Below, piece after piece: positions 51,087 through 61,440 of a stretch of 64,000 nucleotides of DNA. Source of the stretch: Helopsaltes ochotensis (lineage: Eukaryota; Chordata; Aves; Passeriformes; Locustellidae); assembly GCA_013400155.1 (NCBI GenBank), contig VXBM01000195.1, positions 571,665 through 635,664 of the forward strand. Reading direction: 5' to 3'. Numbering within the stretch: the stretch's first letter is position 1; each line of letters opens with the position of its first letter. Both the position numbers and the translations under genes were made by a program. The notes under the pieces were generated by a model. That model was not told the DNA's origin. It worked only from the letters and a program-made list of their open reading frames with translations, and made no database searches.

Positions 51087-51165
<79 letters not shown>
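51032..51165. repeat. Long poly-A tract broken by an 11-N gap
   Basis: A44, then N11 at 51076-51086, then A79. The true length is unknown because the gap falls inside the homopolymer. Confidence 0.97.
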
Positions 51166-51167
<2 letters not shown>

Positions 51168-51505
51168 TTAAAATCTCATAAAATTTCTCAAAATGTTTTT
51201 ATATCAAAATGAGACATTTTTTCTGAAAAGATTCTCATCTAATTCTAATCAAAATATAACCCTGAGAAACTTGGAGGGGGAGGAAAGAAATAAAATCAAA
51301 TAATAAAAGTGTCTTTAAAATTACCATAAAATGAACAATACAAAAGCCCAACTAGTATATTAGATCATCAAGTTATAATCATCATCTCTATCAGTGGTAT
51401 TGATTTTATTTTTTTACTTGAGTGTTGTACCCAGACAAGGAAGTAGGAGAAATACAAAATTAATAGCACTCCATACTTCAAGAAGATTGGAAGGCTTTAA
51501 TAACA

Positions 51506-51904
51506 AGAGGGCTAGAGCACCTCTCCTGTGAGGCTGAGAGACCTGGGGATGTTCAGTCTGGAGAAGAGAAGGCTCTGGGGAGATGTTAGAACCCTTCCAG
51601 TGCCTGAAAAGGGCTACAAGAGAGATGGAGAGGTTTTGTTGCCAAGGTCACAGAGCAATAAGACAAGGGGCAATGGCTTCCAGCCGAAAAAGAGCAGGTC
51701 TAGATTAGATATTGGGAGGAAATTCTTTACTTTTGGGGTGGTGGGGCACAGGTTGCCCAGAGAAGCTGGGGAAGCTGGAAGTGTTGAAGGCCAAGTTGGA
51801 TGGGGCTTTGAGCAGTCTAATTTGTGGAAGGTGTCCCTGCCCATGGCAGAACTGGAACTCGGTGATCTTCAGGATCCGCTCCAACCCACACCGTTTATGA
51901 TTCC
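51506..51904 (+). mobile_element. CR1 LINE 3' fragment, plus orientation
   Basis: The order 'gctagagcacctctcctgtg', 'gagagacctggggatgttca', 'cagagcaataagacaagggg', 'ttgggaggaaattctttact' and 'gtgatcttcaggatccgctc' covers about 400 bp of CR1 ORF2 tail plus 3' UTR, ending near 'tatgattccc'. Several frameshifts separate open segments, so this is a decayed copy. It lies about 340 bp downstream of the long A tract. Confidence 0.88.
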
Positions 51905-52241
51905 CAGTAGCGTCACATGTCCATGATGTTAATGATTCCCTGAAGAAGCTAAAGGAGAGATGTCAGTTTGGTAAGAGATGTTGCTAGGTCTCCAGTCAGT
52001 CTTTTTCTGGGTATGAGCAGGAGAGGAAAATGAAGGCAAACATTGTAAAATAGTAAGCCAACTAACCTTTCCCATCAAATAATACCAAAATATGCACACA
52101 CACTGAAGGGGAGAAAAGCCTGTAAGCAGCTGGGAGGACAGATGAGTAGATAGGGCTATATTTGTGTTTCTTTTATGAGTAGTAGCAAAGAAAGTTCATC
52201 TTCACAGTATAATTATATAGTATATATATTTTCTTTTTCAG

Positions 52242-52408
52242 AGGGGGCTGGAGACTGTATTTTAAAAGCTCTTTGTTCACTGGAGCAGCTGAAAGAGCTG
52301 AAAATCAAGGGGATGAGGTGTCAAAGCCCTGTTAAGAACTTCATTATATTCAAGCACTTGGAGCAAGCTGGGTGCACTGTCCCAGTGTTTCTGTCAGTTC
52401 TTGGCTTG
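52242..52408 (+). other. Pseudo-exon / candidate poison exon
   Basis: A strong acceptor (ttttctttttcag) at 52241 is followed by 167 bp open in one frame (G-A-G-D-C-I-L-K-A-L-C-S-L-E-Q-L...) and a good donor (TTG|gtgaga). In the phase left by the 74-bp exon (TG|), the first base A would create TGA at once. Inclusion would therefore end the reading frame. No known protein is recognised in it. Confidence 0.2.
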
Positions 52409-53101
52409 GTGAGATTTGCACGCCCACCCAGGTGGGCTGAGGCAATTTAAATGCCTCAGTGCCTGGGCTGTTTACAAATGATGCTGTGTGTGGCTGAACA
52501 GGACCTTTTAATCACTGCAGGGCAACTGCTGGAAGCTGATGGGAAAGATGCCAATCAAAGTGCATTGTGACAGCCTGTCCAGAAAATCATCCACTTGATC
52601 TAACACACAAGCCTTATTCAGTGAGTTGAAGGGAAGAAATTGAATTTAAAATGTTTTTTCATAGCTTAAATATGGTGCTTGTGGGTACATGCCACAGAAA
52701 CCCACGACAGTTTTCAGCAGGTGTGAATGAAGGAAATGTTCATCTGATTAAGCCTTTTGGGACCAAGAAGCCCCAGTCTGATTGATGCATAGATTGGTGT
52801 CTTTAGTTTTCCCAATTCAGAAGATACTTCTTAAAAAATTATCCAGAGATACTTCATAAATGAATGCAGACTTCCATGAGCGTCAGCTTTTCTACATCAT
52901 CCACTTTCCCTCATTAAGAGTTCTGCAGAAGTAGGCAGGCATCCATTCACCATGTTCAAAATCTTGATTTGGGGGCTCATCAGGAGCCTGCAGTGCTGTG
53001 CAGGACCCTGGAATGTGTCAGTCTGCAGCAGGCATTGGGCTAAGCAGCTGGTTTCTCTGTGTGCACCTATAAAGGACAGACCTCAAGAAGGTGAAGCAGT
53101 G

Positions 53102-53120
53102 CACAGGTGAGTCACCTGTG
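53102..53120. promoter_or_regulatory. 19-bp perfect palindrome: E-box / AP-1 / E-box
   Basis: CACAGGTGAGTCACCTGTG is symmetric about its central base. It contains CAGGTG (53104-53109), TGAGTCA (53108-53114) and CACCTG (53113-53118). CAGGTG/CACCTG are the boxes bound by ZEB, SNAI and E-proteins, and TGAGTCA is the consensus FOS/JUN site. That it is a composite enhancer element is inference. Confidence 0.45.
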
Positions 53121-55639
53121 GATTTGTCCAGATCCGTGTCAGGAAGGTTGCACTGCCGTGTTCTCCTGCATGTTTAATGAGCAGCATTCTGTGTTATCAG
53201 AGTTGACTTTCCACTCCTGCTCTGAGTGACTTGCTGGCCTCCTCCAGGGCTGCCTGCCTGGGCCACAGCACTCCGAGATGCAAGAGACAAGGTCTTAACA
53301 CGGTAGGAAATTGTGATGCTATTAGACTGTACCAGCAGAGAGGCTGTAAATCAGGTGGGTTTGGTTCATGATATCAAGGAGGGGAGCTCAGAGGTTTTAA
53401 CTAGAGGGTACTTTCCTCCTCCTTTCTCTTCAAGCCAGCTTGAAGTCTTAAGTTTGCTGCAGTATAAGAAAAACAGATACAAGATTGAAAAATCAGAATC
53501 TAGTCCTGATTAACTGAATTTTATCCACTTAGTTCAGATCCTCTTTTTAAGACATTCCTCCCACCCTGTGTTACCAGCAATAGTCAGCTACCTCCTGAGA
53601 ATTTGCATCCATCCATTTCAGAGTTTTAGCTGTTACCTCTCTGGAGCTTCCCACAGAGAGCTGTGGTGTTACAGCAGCAGGGGAGAAGGCTTCCTTTGCT
53701 GCTGCCTCAAAGCTGTGGGGCACAGAGTGTGGAAGGGTGTGGGTCACTATGCACTAGGGCTCTGAAAAGCGGTGGGATGGTGAGAGTACAAGTGACTCCC
53801 CATGGCCTGGAAGTCACACCAGTGGCTGCCAGTTACCTGCTCAGCCATTGCAGTGTTGGCAGCAGCAGCCTCCTGGTTCTGGGTCAGTGCACTGTGAGGT
53901 GGCACAATTAGGAGAAGCTGCGCTTTACTCACTGTGCTGCTGTTTTCTATCAGTTCTAAAGAAAGGGTGACAAACTGAGCGAAGCAAACCACAGAATGGA
54001 TTTGGCCCAGTGGCTGCCAGTTGAACTGCCCCAAATTGTATCATTTCATGTGATTGGACAGTGTGGGAAAGAACAGTGCAGAGGTGTAGCAGGGATAAAC
54101 TAATTAAATTATGGTCAGGGGAGATTTATTAGCCAGATAAAAAGAAATGAAGTGCTGATTTATGCCTATCTGGAATCTGTCTGTGTTTCTAAAACATGTC
54201 AGGAGGATGTGGTTAGGAGGTGTTAAAGCTAGATAGCAGTCTTTAAAGTATATTCCAGGAATAGTAAAATCTGTGAAATTTCACATAATAGGGACTGAAC
54301 TAAAGGAACCACAAGAATTGCCTCCCACACTAAGCTCCCTGGGGCAGATTCACTGACCTCTGCAAGCAAAAAAAAGGAACAGAGAGTATCTGCAAAGTCC
54401 TCATGGAGTCAATATAGTAGTAAAAGAAAAAGGAGCTTGGAGGACTCTCAGACTCTATTTTTGTCTCTGCCACATAGCAACTGTGTGATCTTGGTCAAAT
54501 CAATGAGGCCTCTGTGCTCTTGACTAATCAGTGAAGTTTATCTATAAAGCTGAGAGCAAAAATTTTCCTCAGCCCCTATTTCTAACTTGGTCTGCTTTTC
54601 TTGTACTTTTCCATAGGTCTTGAACAAATCAGTACCATGCAGGGAAGGTTACTTAAAGGTTGATTGTCAAGTACTTTTGTATCTTTGGACAAAAAGCTCC
54701 CTGTTCAGTGCTACATGTTACTATTTTTATGAATGGCAATTAGAATACAGGCTTACAGAAACATCAGTGAGACCAAAAAAACTGATGCTACTGAGGACAA
54801 CAGGAGCGTCATCCACTGTTGTTGTTTTCATTCTGTCCTTTAAAACAAAACCAAAAACCTGCCAATCACTAAGCTGGAGGAAGGTGTCAATTTTTAAACA
54901 TGAAGTGACAGGATCTGTCCAAAGGCAGAGGAGGACTGGTTTTGCATTGGCAAGATTTACGATAAGGGATTCGCATGAGTGCTGAGGCTAAAGGAAGATA
55001 AATCCCTAAAGGCAAATTCTACCAATAATTGAATTACGAAGCCATTATCATGTGCTGAACAAAGCAACTTTATAGCTTTATTGTGACAGGATAAAGCTTG
55101 TTAGAATATTTATGCTCATAGGACAACTTTGGCATAAGGATCTCTAGGAGTACATTCCCTCTTGCACATGACTGTTGCAGCAAGTTGGTCTTTCTGTGTA
55201 ATGTACTGTATGTGGAGATGGGGATTTGCTCAAACTGGGACTAGGAGGAAGGAATGCTGAGGGTCAGGAGGCCTCTTAAATATATAGCTTGTTAAGGACA
55301 AAGTCATCTGCAGAACGCAGTGAGGCACATGAGAGTTTTTCATGCTGAGTAGTCAAACTGGATTTTCCAAGCAATGTGTCACTTATTTGTTTGGCATTGC
55401 ACTGCAGCCACATCTGAGCTGCTCCCACTCAGCACTGATAATCTCAAAATGGCCAGAACTGTGTGGATCTCCTTCCTTCCACCTTAGAGACAGGCTGTCA
55501 TTTGTCTGCCAGCCTTTGCTGCTTGAACAAATCATACCTGTTCACCCCCAAAGCAGGTGAGGGATGGCCACAGGGGTCCTAATTCTGCATTTGTTCACTT
55601 TCCTCTGAGACATGGAAAAGCTGCATAAGACCTCTGTGT

Positions 55640-55649
55640 CCATATAAGG
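55640..55649. promoter_or_regulatory. Consensus CArG box (SRF site)
   Basis: CCATATAAGG matches CC(A/T)6GG without mismatch. SRF drives activity-dependent genes in neurons, but a single intronic site is weak evidence. Confidence 0.3.
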
Positions 55650-56634
55650 AGTGAGGGACATTCACATGGTTCTGTCTGTGAAAAGGACATGGTAGCATTT
55701 GACATTCTGGGCCATTTGAATCGAATATTCTGTAAAATAATGATGTCTTCTATGCCTCTATTAAAAGATGTTTGATCTTGGCTGCTGTGAGCATGTAAGA
55801 TACAAGAAATACATATGAAAAGATTGCCATTGAGTTTCTTGTGCATATGGTCCCAGATAAAGTGTGTCTGTGTCTGAAGTCAAGCGTCCAAAACCAAAGG
55901 CACCCCAAGTTACTTTCCAGAATGCACAAATCCTTGAGATGCAGCCCTTATTGTCTGGTGCTTCGAGTTTATTGTTTATGAAAAAATGGTAGTTTGAAAT
56001 TAGGTGCAGCAAGTAGAAGCTTTTGCTTTCTTCACAATGATGCCTTTTTGCATTTCTGAGTGGTCTGACTGCCTTGCAAGCCTCATCAGTTCCCAGCATC
56101 CATAAACAATTGCTTTTGTCCCTAGAACTGAAAAAATATAGAAGAGGTGGAAACCCCAGGGTAACAGGGTCTCTATTGAATTTTCTTGGCTCAGAGGAGC
56201 TGACAGGCCAAGGAAGCCAAGGTTTTAGAAATGCTTCAGACAGAGAAGATGGCAAGGGGTTGGTCACTACAGAAATATGCCAACTAGCATTTACTGTGCA
56301 ATGGGCAGTGCCAGGCTGCTTTTGTTTAGTTCAGCCTAGTTCTAAACCAGGGGATGATTTGGGGTCTTTTCCCTGTGCTGCTTCTCACGGTGGATGAAGA
56401 ATCTGCATTCAGAGCAATTACTGTGCTGCAGACAGTGGTATCGATTTGTGAGCCTCTCAAGTGCAGATAACTACTTAGCAGGCTTGATAGTGATTAAAAT
56501 TTTAGGAAGCAACTTTGTAATAGGACCGTGGGGGTCCTAAATTTTTCAAAATGTAAGCATCTTCAGTGTAAAGGCAGTGGGGTCACTGCCTTGCACTCCC
56601 TTTGGCTTTTCTAAGGCCTCCTTTTCCCAAAAGA

Positions 56635-56672
56635 TTTTTTTTCTTTTTCTTTTCTTTTCCTTTCTCTTTTTT
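56635..56672. repeat. Homopyrimidine tract
   Basis: About 38 consecutive T/C bases with a partly mirror-symmetric pattern (ttttctttttcttttctttt). It could act as a polypyrimidine tract or form triplex DNA; nothing in the sequence shows a function. Confidence 0.85.
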
Positions 56673-58657
56673 CAAAACATCCAGACAATTATACCAACAA
56701 AAAACTGAAAGTTAATCACAAAAATACAATAGGCACCATTCAACAGAAAGCATTGCAAGGATATCCCTGGTGTCCTGAAGTTTCTGGGAGTATTACAGAA
56801 AGCCTGAGATTAAAGGGACGGACAAAGGACATGCTGGCATTTTACCACAAAGTGAAAACATAGACTGAGACAGGAAGAAAAGTTTGTGGATATATGAGTG
56901 TTTGGTCTTTGAGAACAGATGCTGAAAGGGAAGAATGGATTTGAGAAATATGAGAAGAGAGCACTGCCAGTGTAGCGAACAGAAGTTGCTCAGAATAGGG
57001 AATGGCAAATATAGTTTATTTTAAGAGAGATTTCTGAGAGAAATCAGTAGCTGATGTGGTCCCAGAATGTTGTTCATCTGTACCCCTGTTCTTAGTAGGG
57101 AGCTTGGTTTATCAGCTGTTGAACACAGAGCACTCTTCCTTGCCTATCTTGTGAAGCATTGCATTGCCCATGTTGCATTGACCATGTGCACAAAAGATAA
57201 TGAAGCACAATGGGCACTTGGATTAAGTTAGAAACACTGAGTTGGAGGCTTTGGTGCTGTCTTGGGCCAATCCAGCACGTAGTTTCGTTCTTCCGCATGT
57301 GAAGCTTGGTTTTCTTCGATCATTCTAGCTTTGGTTTTAGAACCTTCCAGTTGGTCAGGAATGGAATTTCTCTGTAATTAGTTATTAATTCTTTTTCACA
57401 CTGACACCATGGGTTTAAAACTGGTACTTAATAATACTCAGGCTTTTAGAAGTACATTGACTTTCTCAGCTTCTAAGGATAATGGTTTTTTGTTTTTTTT
57501 TTCCCCAGCCAAATGAAAAAGACAAGAAATAGTAAAGACATACTAAATATTCTAAGAATTCTGATATATATCCTACAGCTCCTAACACCTTTTTACCAGT
57601 AGATGCTTAAGGAACAGATTGTCCTGTGCTTGTAGAAGGATATGTCTGTTTTCCTGGAGAGAGCATGTTCTCAGGGGCAGTACAACCAAAGCACAGTATT
57701 TATCTCCTGTATATGATCACTGTGGTCAATATTGCATTTCTGAATGTCTCCTAGGCTTTTATATGTCCTAGAGTAAATAATAAGGCTGATGTAAGCTGTA
57801 TAAAATATTCCTCAGAAATAGGAACTGCTCTGGACATTCAATTACCCCTTTAATTGCAAACCACAGCGCATCTGTAATTTGTGTTTTTAAAATTAGGTAA
57901 TAAACCTATTTCAGGTCTGTTGTGTTTCCTGTTTTGGGACCTTTATGTGATGTAGGTGTCCAGACATCTTAAATTCAAAGGGGAGAAACAGACCTTTCTA
58001 GGATAAATTCTTCTTATAAAGTCGTATCTAACACTGTTCAGCTAATCCACAGTGCAAAACTGCCTGTTTAATCTCTCTGCCTGCAAAGAGAGTTGAGGGG
58101 GACTTGTTCAGAGTTAAATATCTGTGATGTAAAACTGGGCAAGATGAATATTACTTTATGTGGCTTTTCAGGTGGTATGGAGAGATGTATAAAGAAATAT
58201 CCTAGGGCTACCATGGAACAAGACAGCATGATCCAAAAAAACCGTGACATTACAAAAATGCTGGTCAGTAAGCTCTCAGCAGAATCCAGATGGAAGTGAT
58301 ATGTTTCTGGCTGTCAGCTCTGTACAGTTCATATTGATTTGAGCAGATGTGTATTTGTATTTTGCCTGTTCTTTACAACTGATTTTTCATGTTGGCATTT
58401 AATATTATGGACCTGACCATGACCTTGTGCTGTCACAAATAAATTAAGCCTATTATATATCAAAGCAATGAAATGTGCATTTTCTAAGGTAGGGAGAAAG
58501 ATCTGGCAGATATGAAGTCATGGATATGGCTCTTGACTATACCTCAGATGTCCTATTTGACTTTAGGAATTTCCTCCTCTGGACTTTACTTTTCATCTTT
58601 GTTGTCACATTTCTAAGTTGCAGGGTTAGGAGTCATCAAAACAAAGGAAGTCCTGGA

Positions 58658-58685
58658 GGTTTATCACCAGCTGGTTTATCACCAG
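58658..58685. repeat. 13-bp direct repeat, two copies
   Basis: 'ggtttatcaccag' occurs twice, 2 bp apart. A recent short duplication is the simplest reading. Confidence 0.85.
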
Positions 58686-60129
58686 TGTTTCAGCTGTCCT
58701 TGTTCTGTGCACCCTTGGGACAATTGATGGCTTAATTCTACCTTGAATTGAAGCTCCTACAGTCCCAACACTGTCTGTTGTAGTATGGGAAAAAGTAATA
58801 TGCAGGTGACTACTTTCAGGGCTTGAGAGTCCAGATCTTTATATGCTGCTCTTAAAGCACCTAAGAGTTTAATGTGAATTATGGCTCATTTATTGGCTGT
58901 CTTTGCCTGAGAAAATGCAAAAGATGTTTCTCTTGGGGTCAGAGCAGCACTGTGAGGAGGAAATTCACAAAACCCCTGAGTGTAGACTCACAGGCTTTGC
59001 TGGATGAGCAGCACCATTGTTGCAATCCTAAGAGACAAAATATTCAAATTTGTGGACTCTATTCCTTGTTTCTTTGGAGAGTTCACATCCCCATGGAGGT
59101 GTGTGAGGTCAGGAGGAGGAATGAACTGACAAAGCTGTACTATGTCTTCTGCAGTTCCAGGTGGGATATTCCAATAATCCAGTTGCGGTATTTAAAGCTC
59201 ACTTTAAATAAACAAGAATAAAGAGGAGATATGCTAGCTTTGTCCTTCAGCAGTTTTTTGAGCGCTGTTTGTCACTGGCATCTGTCTATCTTGAATTGAA
59301 TTCTAATCAGCAGGCCCAGCATTTTGGCCCTAAATCTGCTGATCATAGCAGGCATAATAAAAATGCCCTAGGAAAGTGCTTCCTTCCCCCCTCACTTGGT
59401 GTCAATTACCAGGAAGCAGAGATTTTAAGTGGAAGTTGAATGTTCAGGGGAATAACACCTTGTCATAAACTTTATTAAAAATGGAGAAGAGGTAAAAGCA
59501 ATGCTGGCTGAAGAGTATTTTCTGAACTTCAGTCCCCAGCAAAGGAGAACAAAACCTTTTCTAGCTAGTGAATTGCTGTATATTTTGTCAAGCAAAGGTA
59601 AGGATTAATCAGGACACAGTCTTGTTACTGTTAACATTTTTATAATAGTTATTAGTTAATGCACATGATGATTAAGCGCTGGAGGTGCCTCTGATTGCAG
59701 TCAGTGGGAATTGAATTAAGGTCTAAATCACTGTTTGAATCTCTCTTCTGATTTCCTGAAAAATAATGAGGATCTGAAGAGAACATCTAATTTGTCTATC
59801 ACTGGAAATGAATATGTGTATTCCCATATGCTTCTATTAACTAGGAGGTCAGCCAGCTAACAAGAAACTGGTTGTTTAACCCTTAGCTTTGATCCAGGAT
59901 TATGACTTGGATGATGGGATCAAGACCAGAAACAAGGCTGATTGTCAGAGATGCTGCTGAGGTGGCTGTACAGTGGGGCTGGCACAGAGAGCAGTCAGTA
60001 CTCCCATCATTCAGGCTGCCCATCCAATGGCCATTTGAACTCTTCCAGGGAATTGATGAGCCCACCAGTGCCAGTCCAGGGGAACCTCAACAGTGGAAGC
60101 AAAGTTTAATTCCATAAACTCCTTATTTG

Positions 60130-60460
60130 CAGTGTTCAATGTCTTTACTTTGTTACTTGTTAATTCAGAGGGAACAAACAGTCATTTTCAATGTGACACT
60201 TCTTTTATTAATGGAATACTGTTTTTATTAGATCAGAAGTGATAAAATGTCTCAGGATAAAATGAGTTTTTAAAACTTCTTAATTAATGAGGGAACATTG
60301 ATCATTAAGAGTGTCAGTTAAGCAAATGTGCATAAAATGTCCAATATAAAGGAACAGCTATAATTAGTATGCTGGCAAATGCTATTATCCCATCAATTAA
60401 AGTCTTCTGTATTCAACCCTGAACTGAAATGAATCTTTCTGACCAAACCAGGAGAAACAT
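60130..60460. other. Conserved-non-coding-like stretch upstream of the third exon
   Basis: The 300 bp ending about 300 bp before the acceptor contain 'acttcttaattaatgaggga', 'agcaaatgtgcataaaatgt' and 'agctataattagtatgctgg' without simple repeats. It could be an intronic enhancer or splicing element; conservation not testable here. Confidence 0.25.
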
Positions 60461-60755
60461 CAAAATTTCACGTGCGAACGAGAACAGCACCGTGTCTCCA
60501 GGTGTAAAGAAGTGAAGTGGTGAAAAATAAAAAAACTCCTAAGTACAATGACATTTACTAGATAAAATGGTAGAATTTCTTTAAAATATTCAAGTTCATT
60601 TTAGGGAAAACTCCAAAATTCTTTCAAAATTATCAGTTCTTATTTGTGAGTATGAGTTTATGTCCCGCTAAACAGGATCTCCTTTGAAAGCAATATCTCA
60701 GCCCTTCAGAGTGTATGTTGTTTTCAATGCCCTGGTCTCTGTCTGTCTTTTACAG

Positions 60756-60820
60756 GTCTATGATGGGGAATGGAAGGGAGGCTGACCTCGTGCACCTGGA
60801 GGCAAGGACAGTGGATGGTC
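60756..60820 (+). CDS. SORCS1: SorCS receptor internal exon (VPS10 domain), third of three
   Basis: This 65-bp exon starts with G, completing the TG|G tryptophan codon of the previous exon. It reads S-M-M-G-N-G-R-E-A-D, then L-V-H-L-E-A-R-T-V-D-G, then a single C, the first base of the next codon (histidine in the family). The acceptor is gtctgtcttttacag and the donor is GGTC|gtaagt. The block L-V-H-L-E-A-R-T-V-D-G matches SORCS1 as I remember it (SORCS3 has H-M-E-V-R-T-T-D-G). The N-terminal half, N-G-R-E-A-D, differs from the S-N-K-E-P-D I recall for human SORCS1, and its E-A-D is shared with SORCS3. The family's next exon (S-H-Y-L-T-C...) was not found in the remaining 3.2 kb. Skipping this exon alone, or together with the 74-bp exon, would shift the frame. 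Confidence 0.93.
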
Positions 60821-61374
60821 GTAAGTACATCACCTTCCAAATGGCGTGGTGTGCTGGGCTCTCATGTTCTTCTGACCATACAGTGCAACAATGGAAATCT
60901 CACTTCTTTTAGTGATTCGCTCATTTAGTGCGAGGGGTTTGGCTGTTCCAACTCAGGTCTGTCGGAAGAGAAGCCTTTCCAGCAAGGCAAAATTTTGGGT
61001 TAACCAGGCTGTGAAACGAGCTGGGGACATGGTAAGGAAGAATAGGTGATAAGCTGTAACTTGAGTTACTACACACAACACTTTTATTTCTTCTTACATG
61101 ATTTTTGTTGATGGGGACATGACACTGAAGAGAAGTTCCTGGGTCACGAAGTCTAGCTGCTGTTTGTTCAAACAGTACAAAACATCACCTTGTTCATAGT
61201 TTTATAGTTTTAGCAGACCAGGGATAGTCTGCCTTAGGTACTACCTTTGAAAATACCTAATTAGAAACCTTTTAATGACCAGTCTGAGTGCATTCTTCAC
61301 TGTTACTGCATGTCCTGTCGTTGTCCTTCACTTTCATCATCTCCTTTCCCTCCCTGCTTTGCCTCTTGAGGTGG

Positions 61375-61405
61375 TTTTTTTTTTTTTTTTTTTTTTTTTT
61401 TGCCA

Positions 61406-61440
<35 letters not shown>
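61375..61440. repeat. Paired poly-T tracts (T27 and T32)
   Basis: Two long T runs are separated by only seven bases (gccactc) and followed at once by an acceptor-like 'ccttttccag'. Confidence 0.95.

Larger units (their letters stand above)
46900..60755 (+). other. SORCS1: Intron between second and third visible exons
   Basis: This phase-2 intron of 13,856 bp has GT (gtaaga) and AG (tttacag) ends. It contains a perfect hairpin (48828-48853), a long A homopolymer broken by Ns (51032-51165), a CR1 fragment (51506-51904), a splice-competent pseudo-exon (52242-52408), a 19-bp palindrome (53102-53120), a homopyrimidine tract (56635-56672) and a conserved-looking stretch near the 3' end (60130-60460). 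The longest open frame of the window (minus strand, 55761-56267) lies here and is probably a chance frame. Confidence 0.85.

Noticed and set aside
54620..54985. 121-codon open frame, plus strand
   Set aside because: No domain, signal peptide or family resemblance, and no exon-like borders; consistent with a chance frame.
55761..56267. Longest open frame of the window (168 codons, minus strand)
   Set aside because: It opens with GTG rather than ATG, resembles no protein I know, and one frame of this length is about what chance gives in 64 kb read six ways. It lies antisense within an intron.
58874..59221. 115-codon cysteine-containing open frame, plus strand
   Set aside because: The scattered cysteines follow no recognised spacing; no family resemblance and no splice borders.
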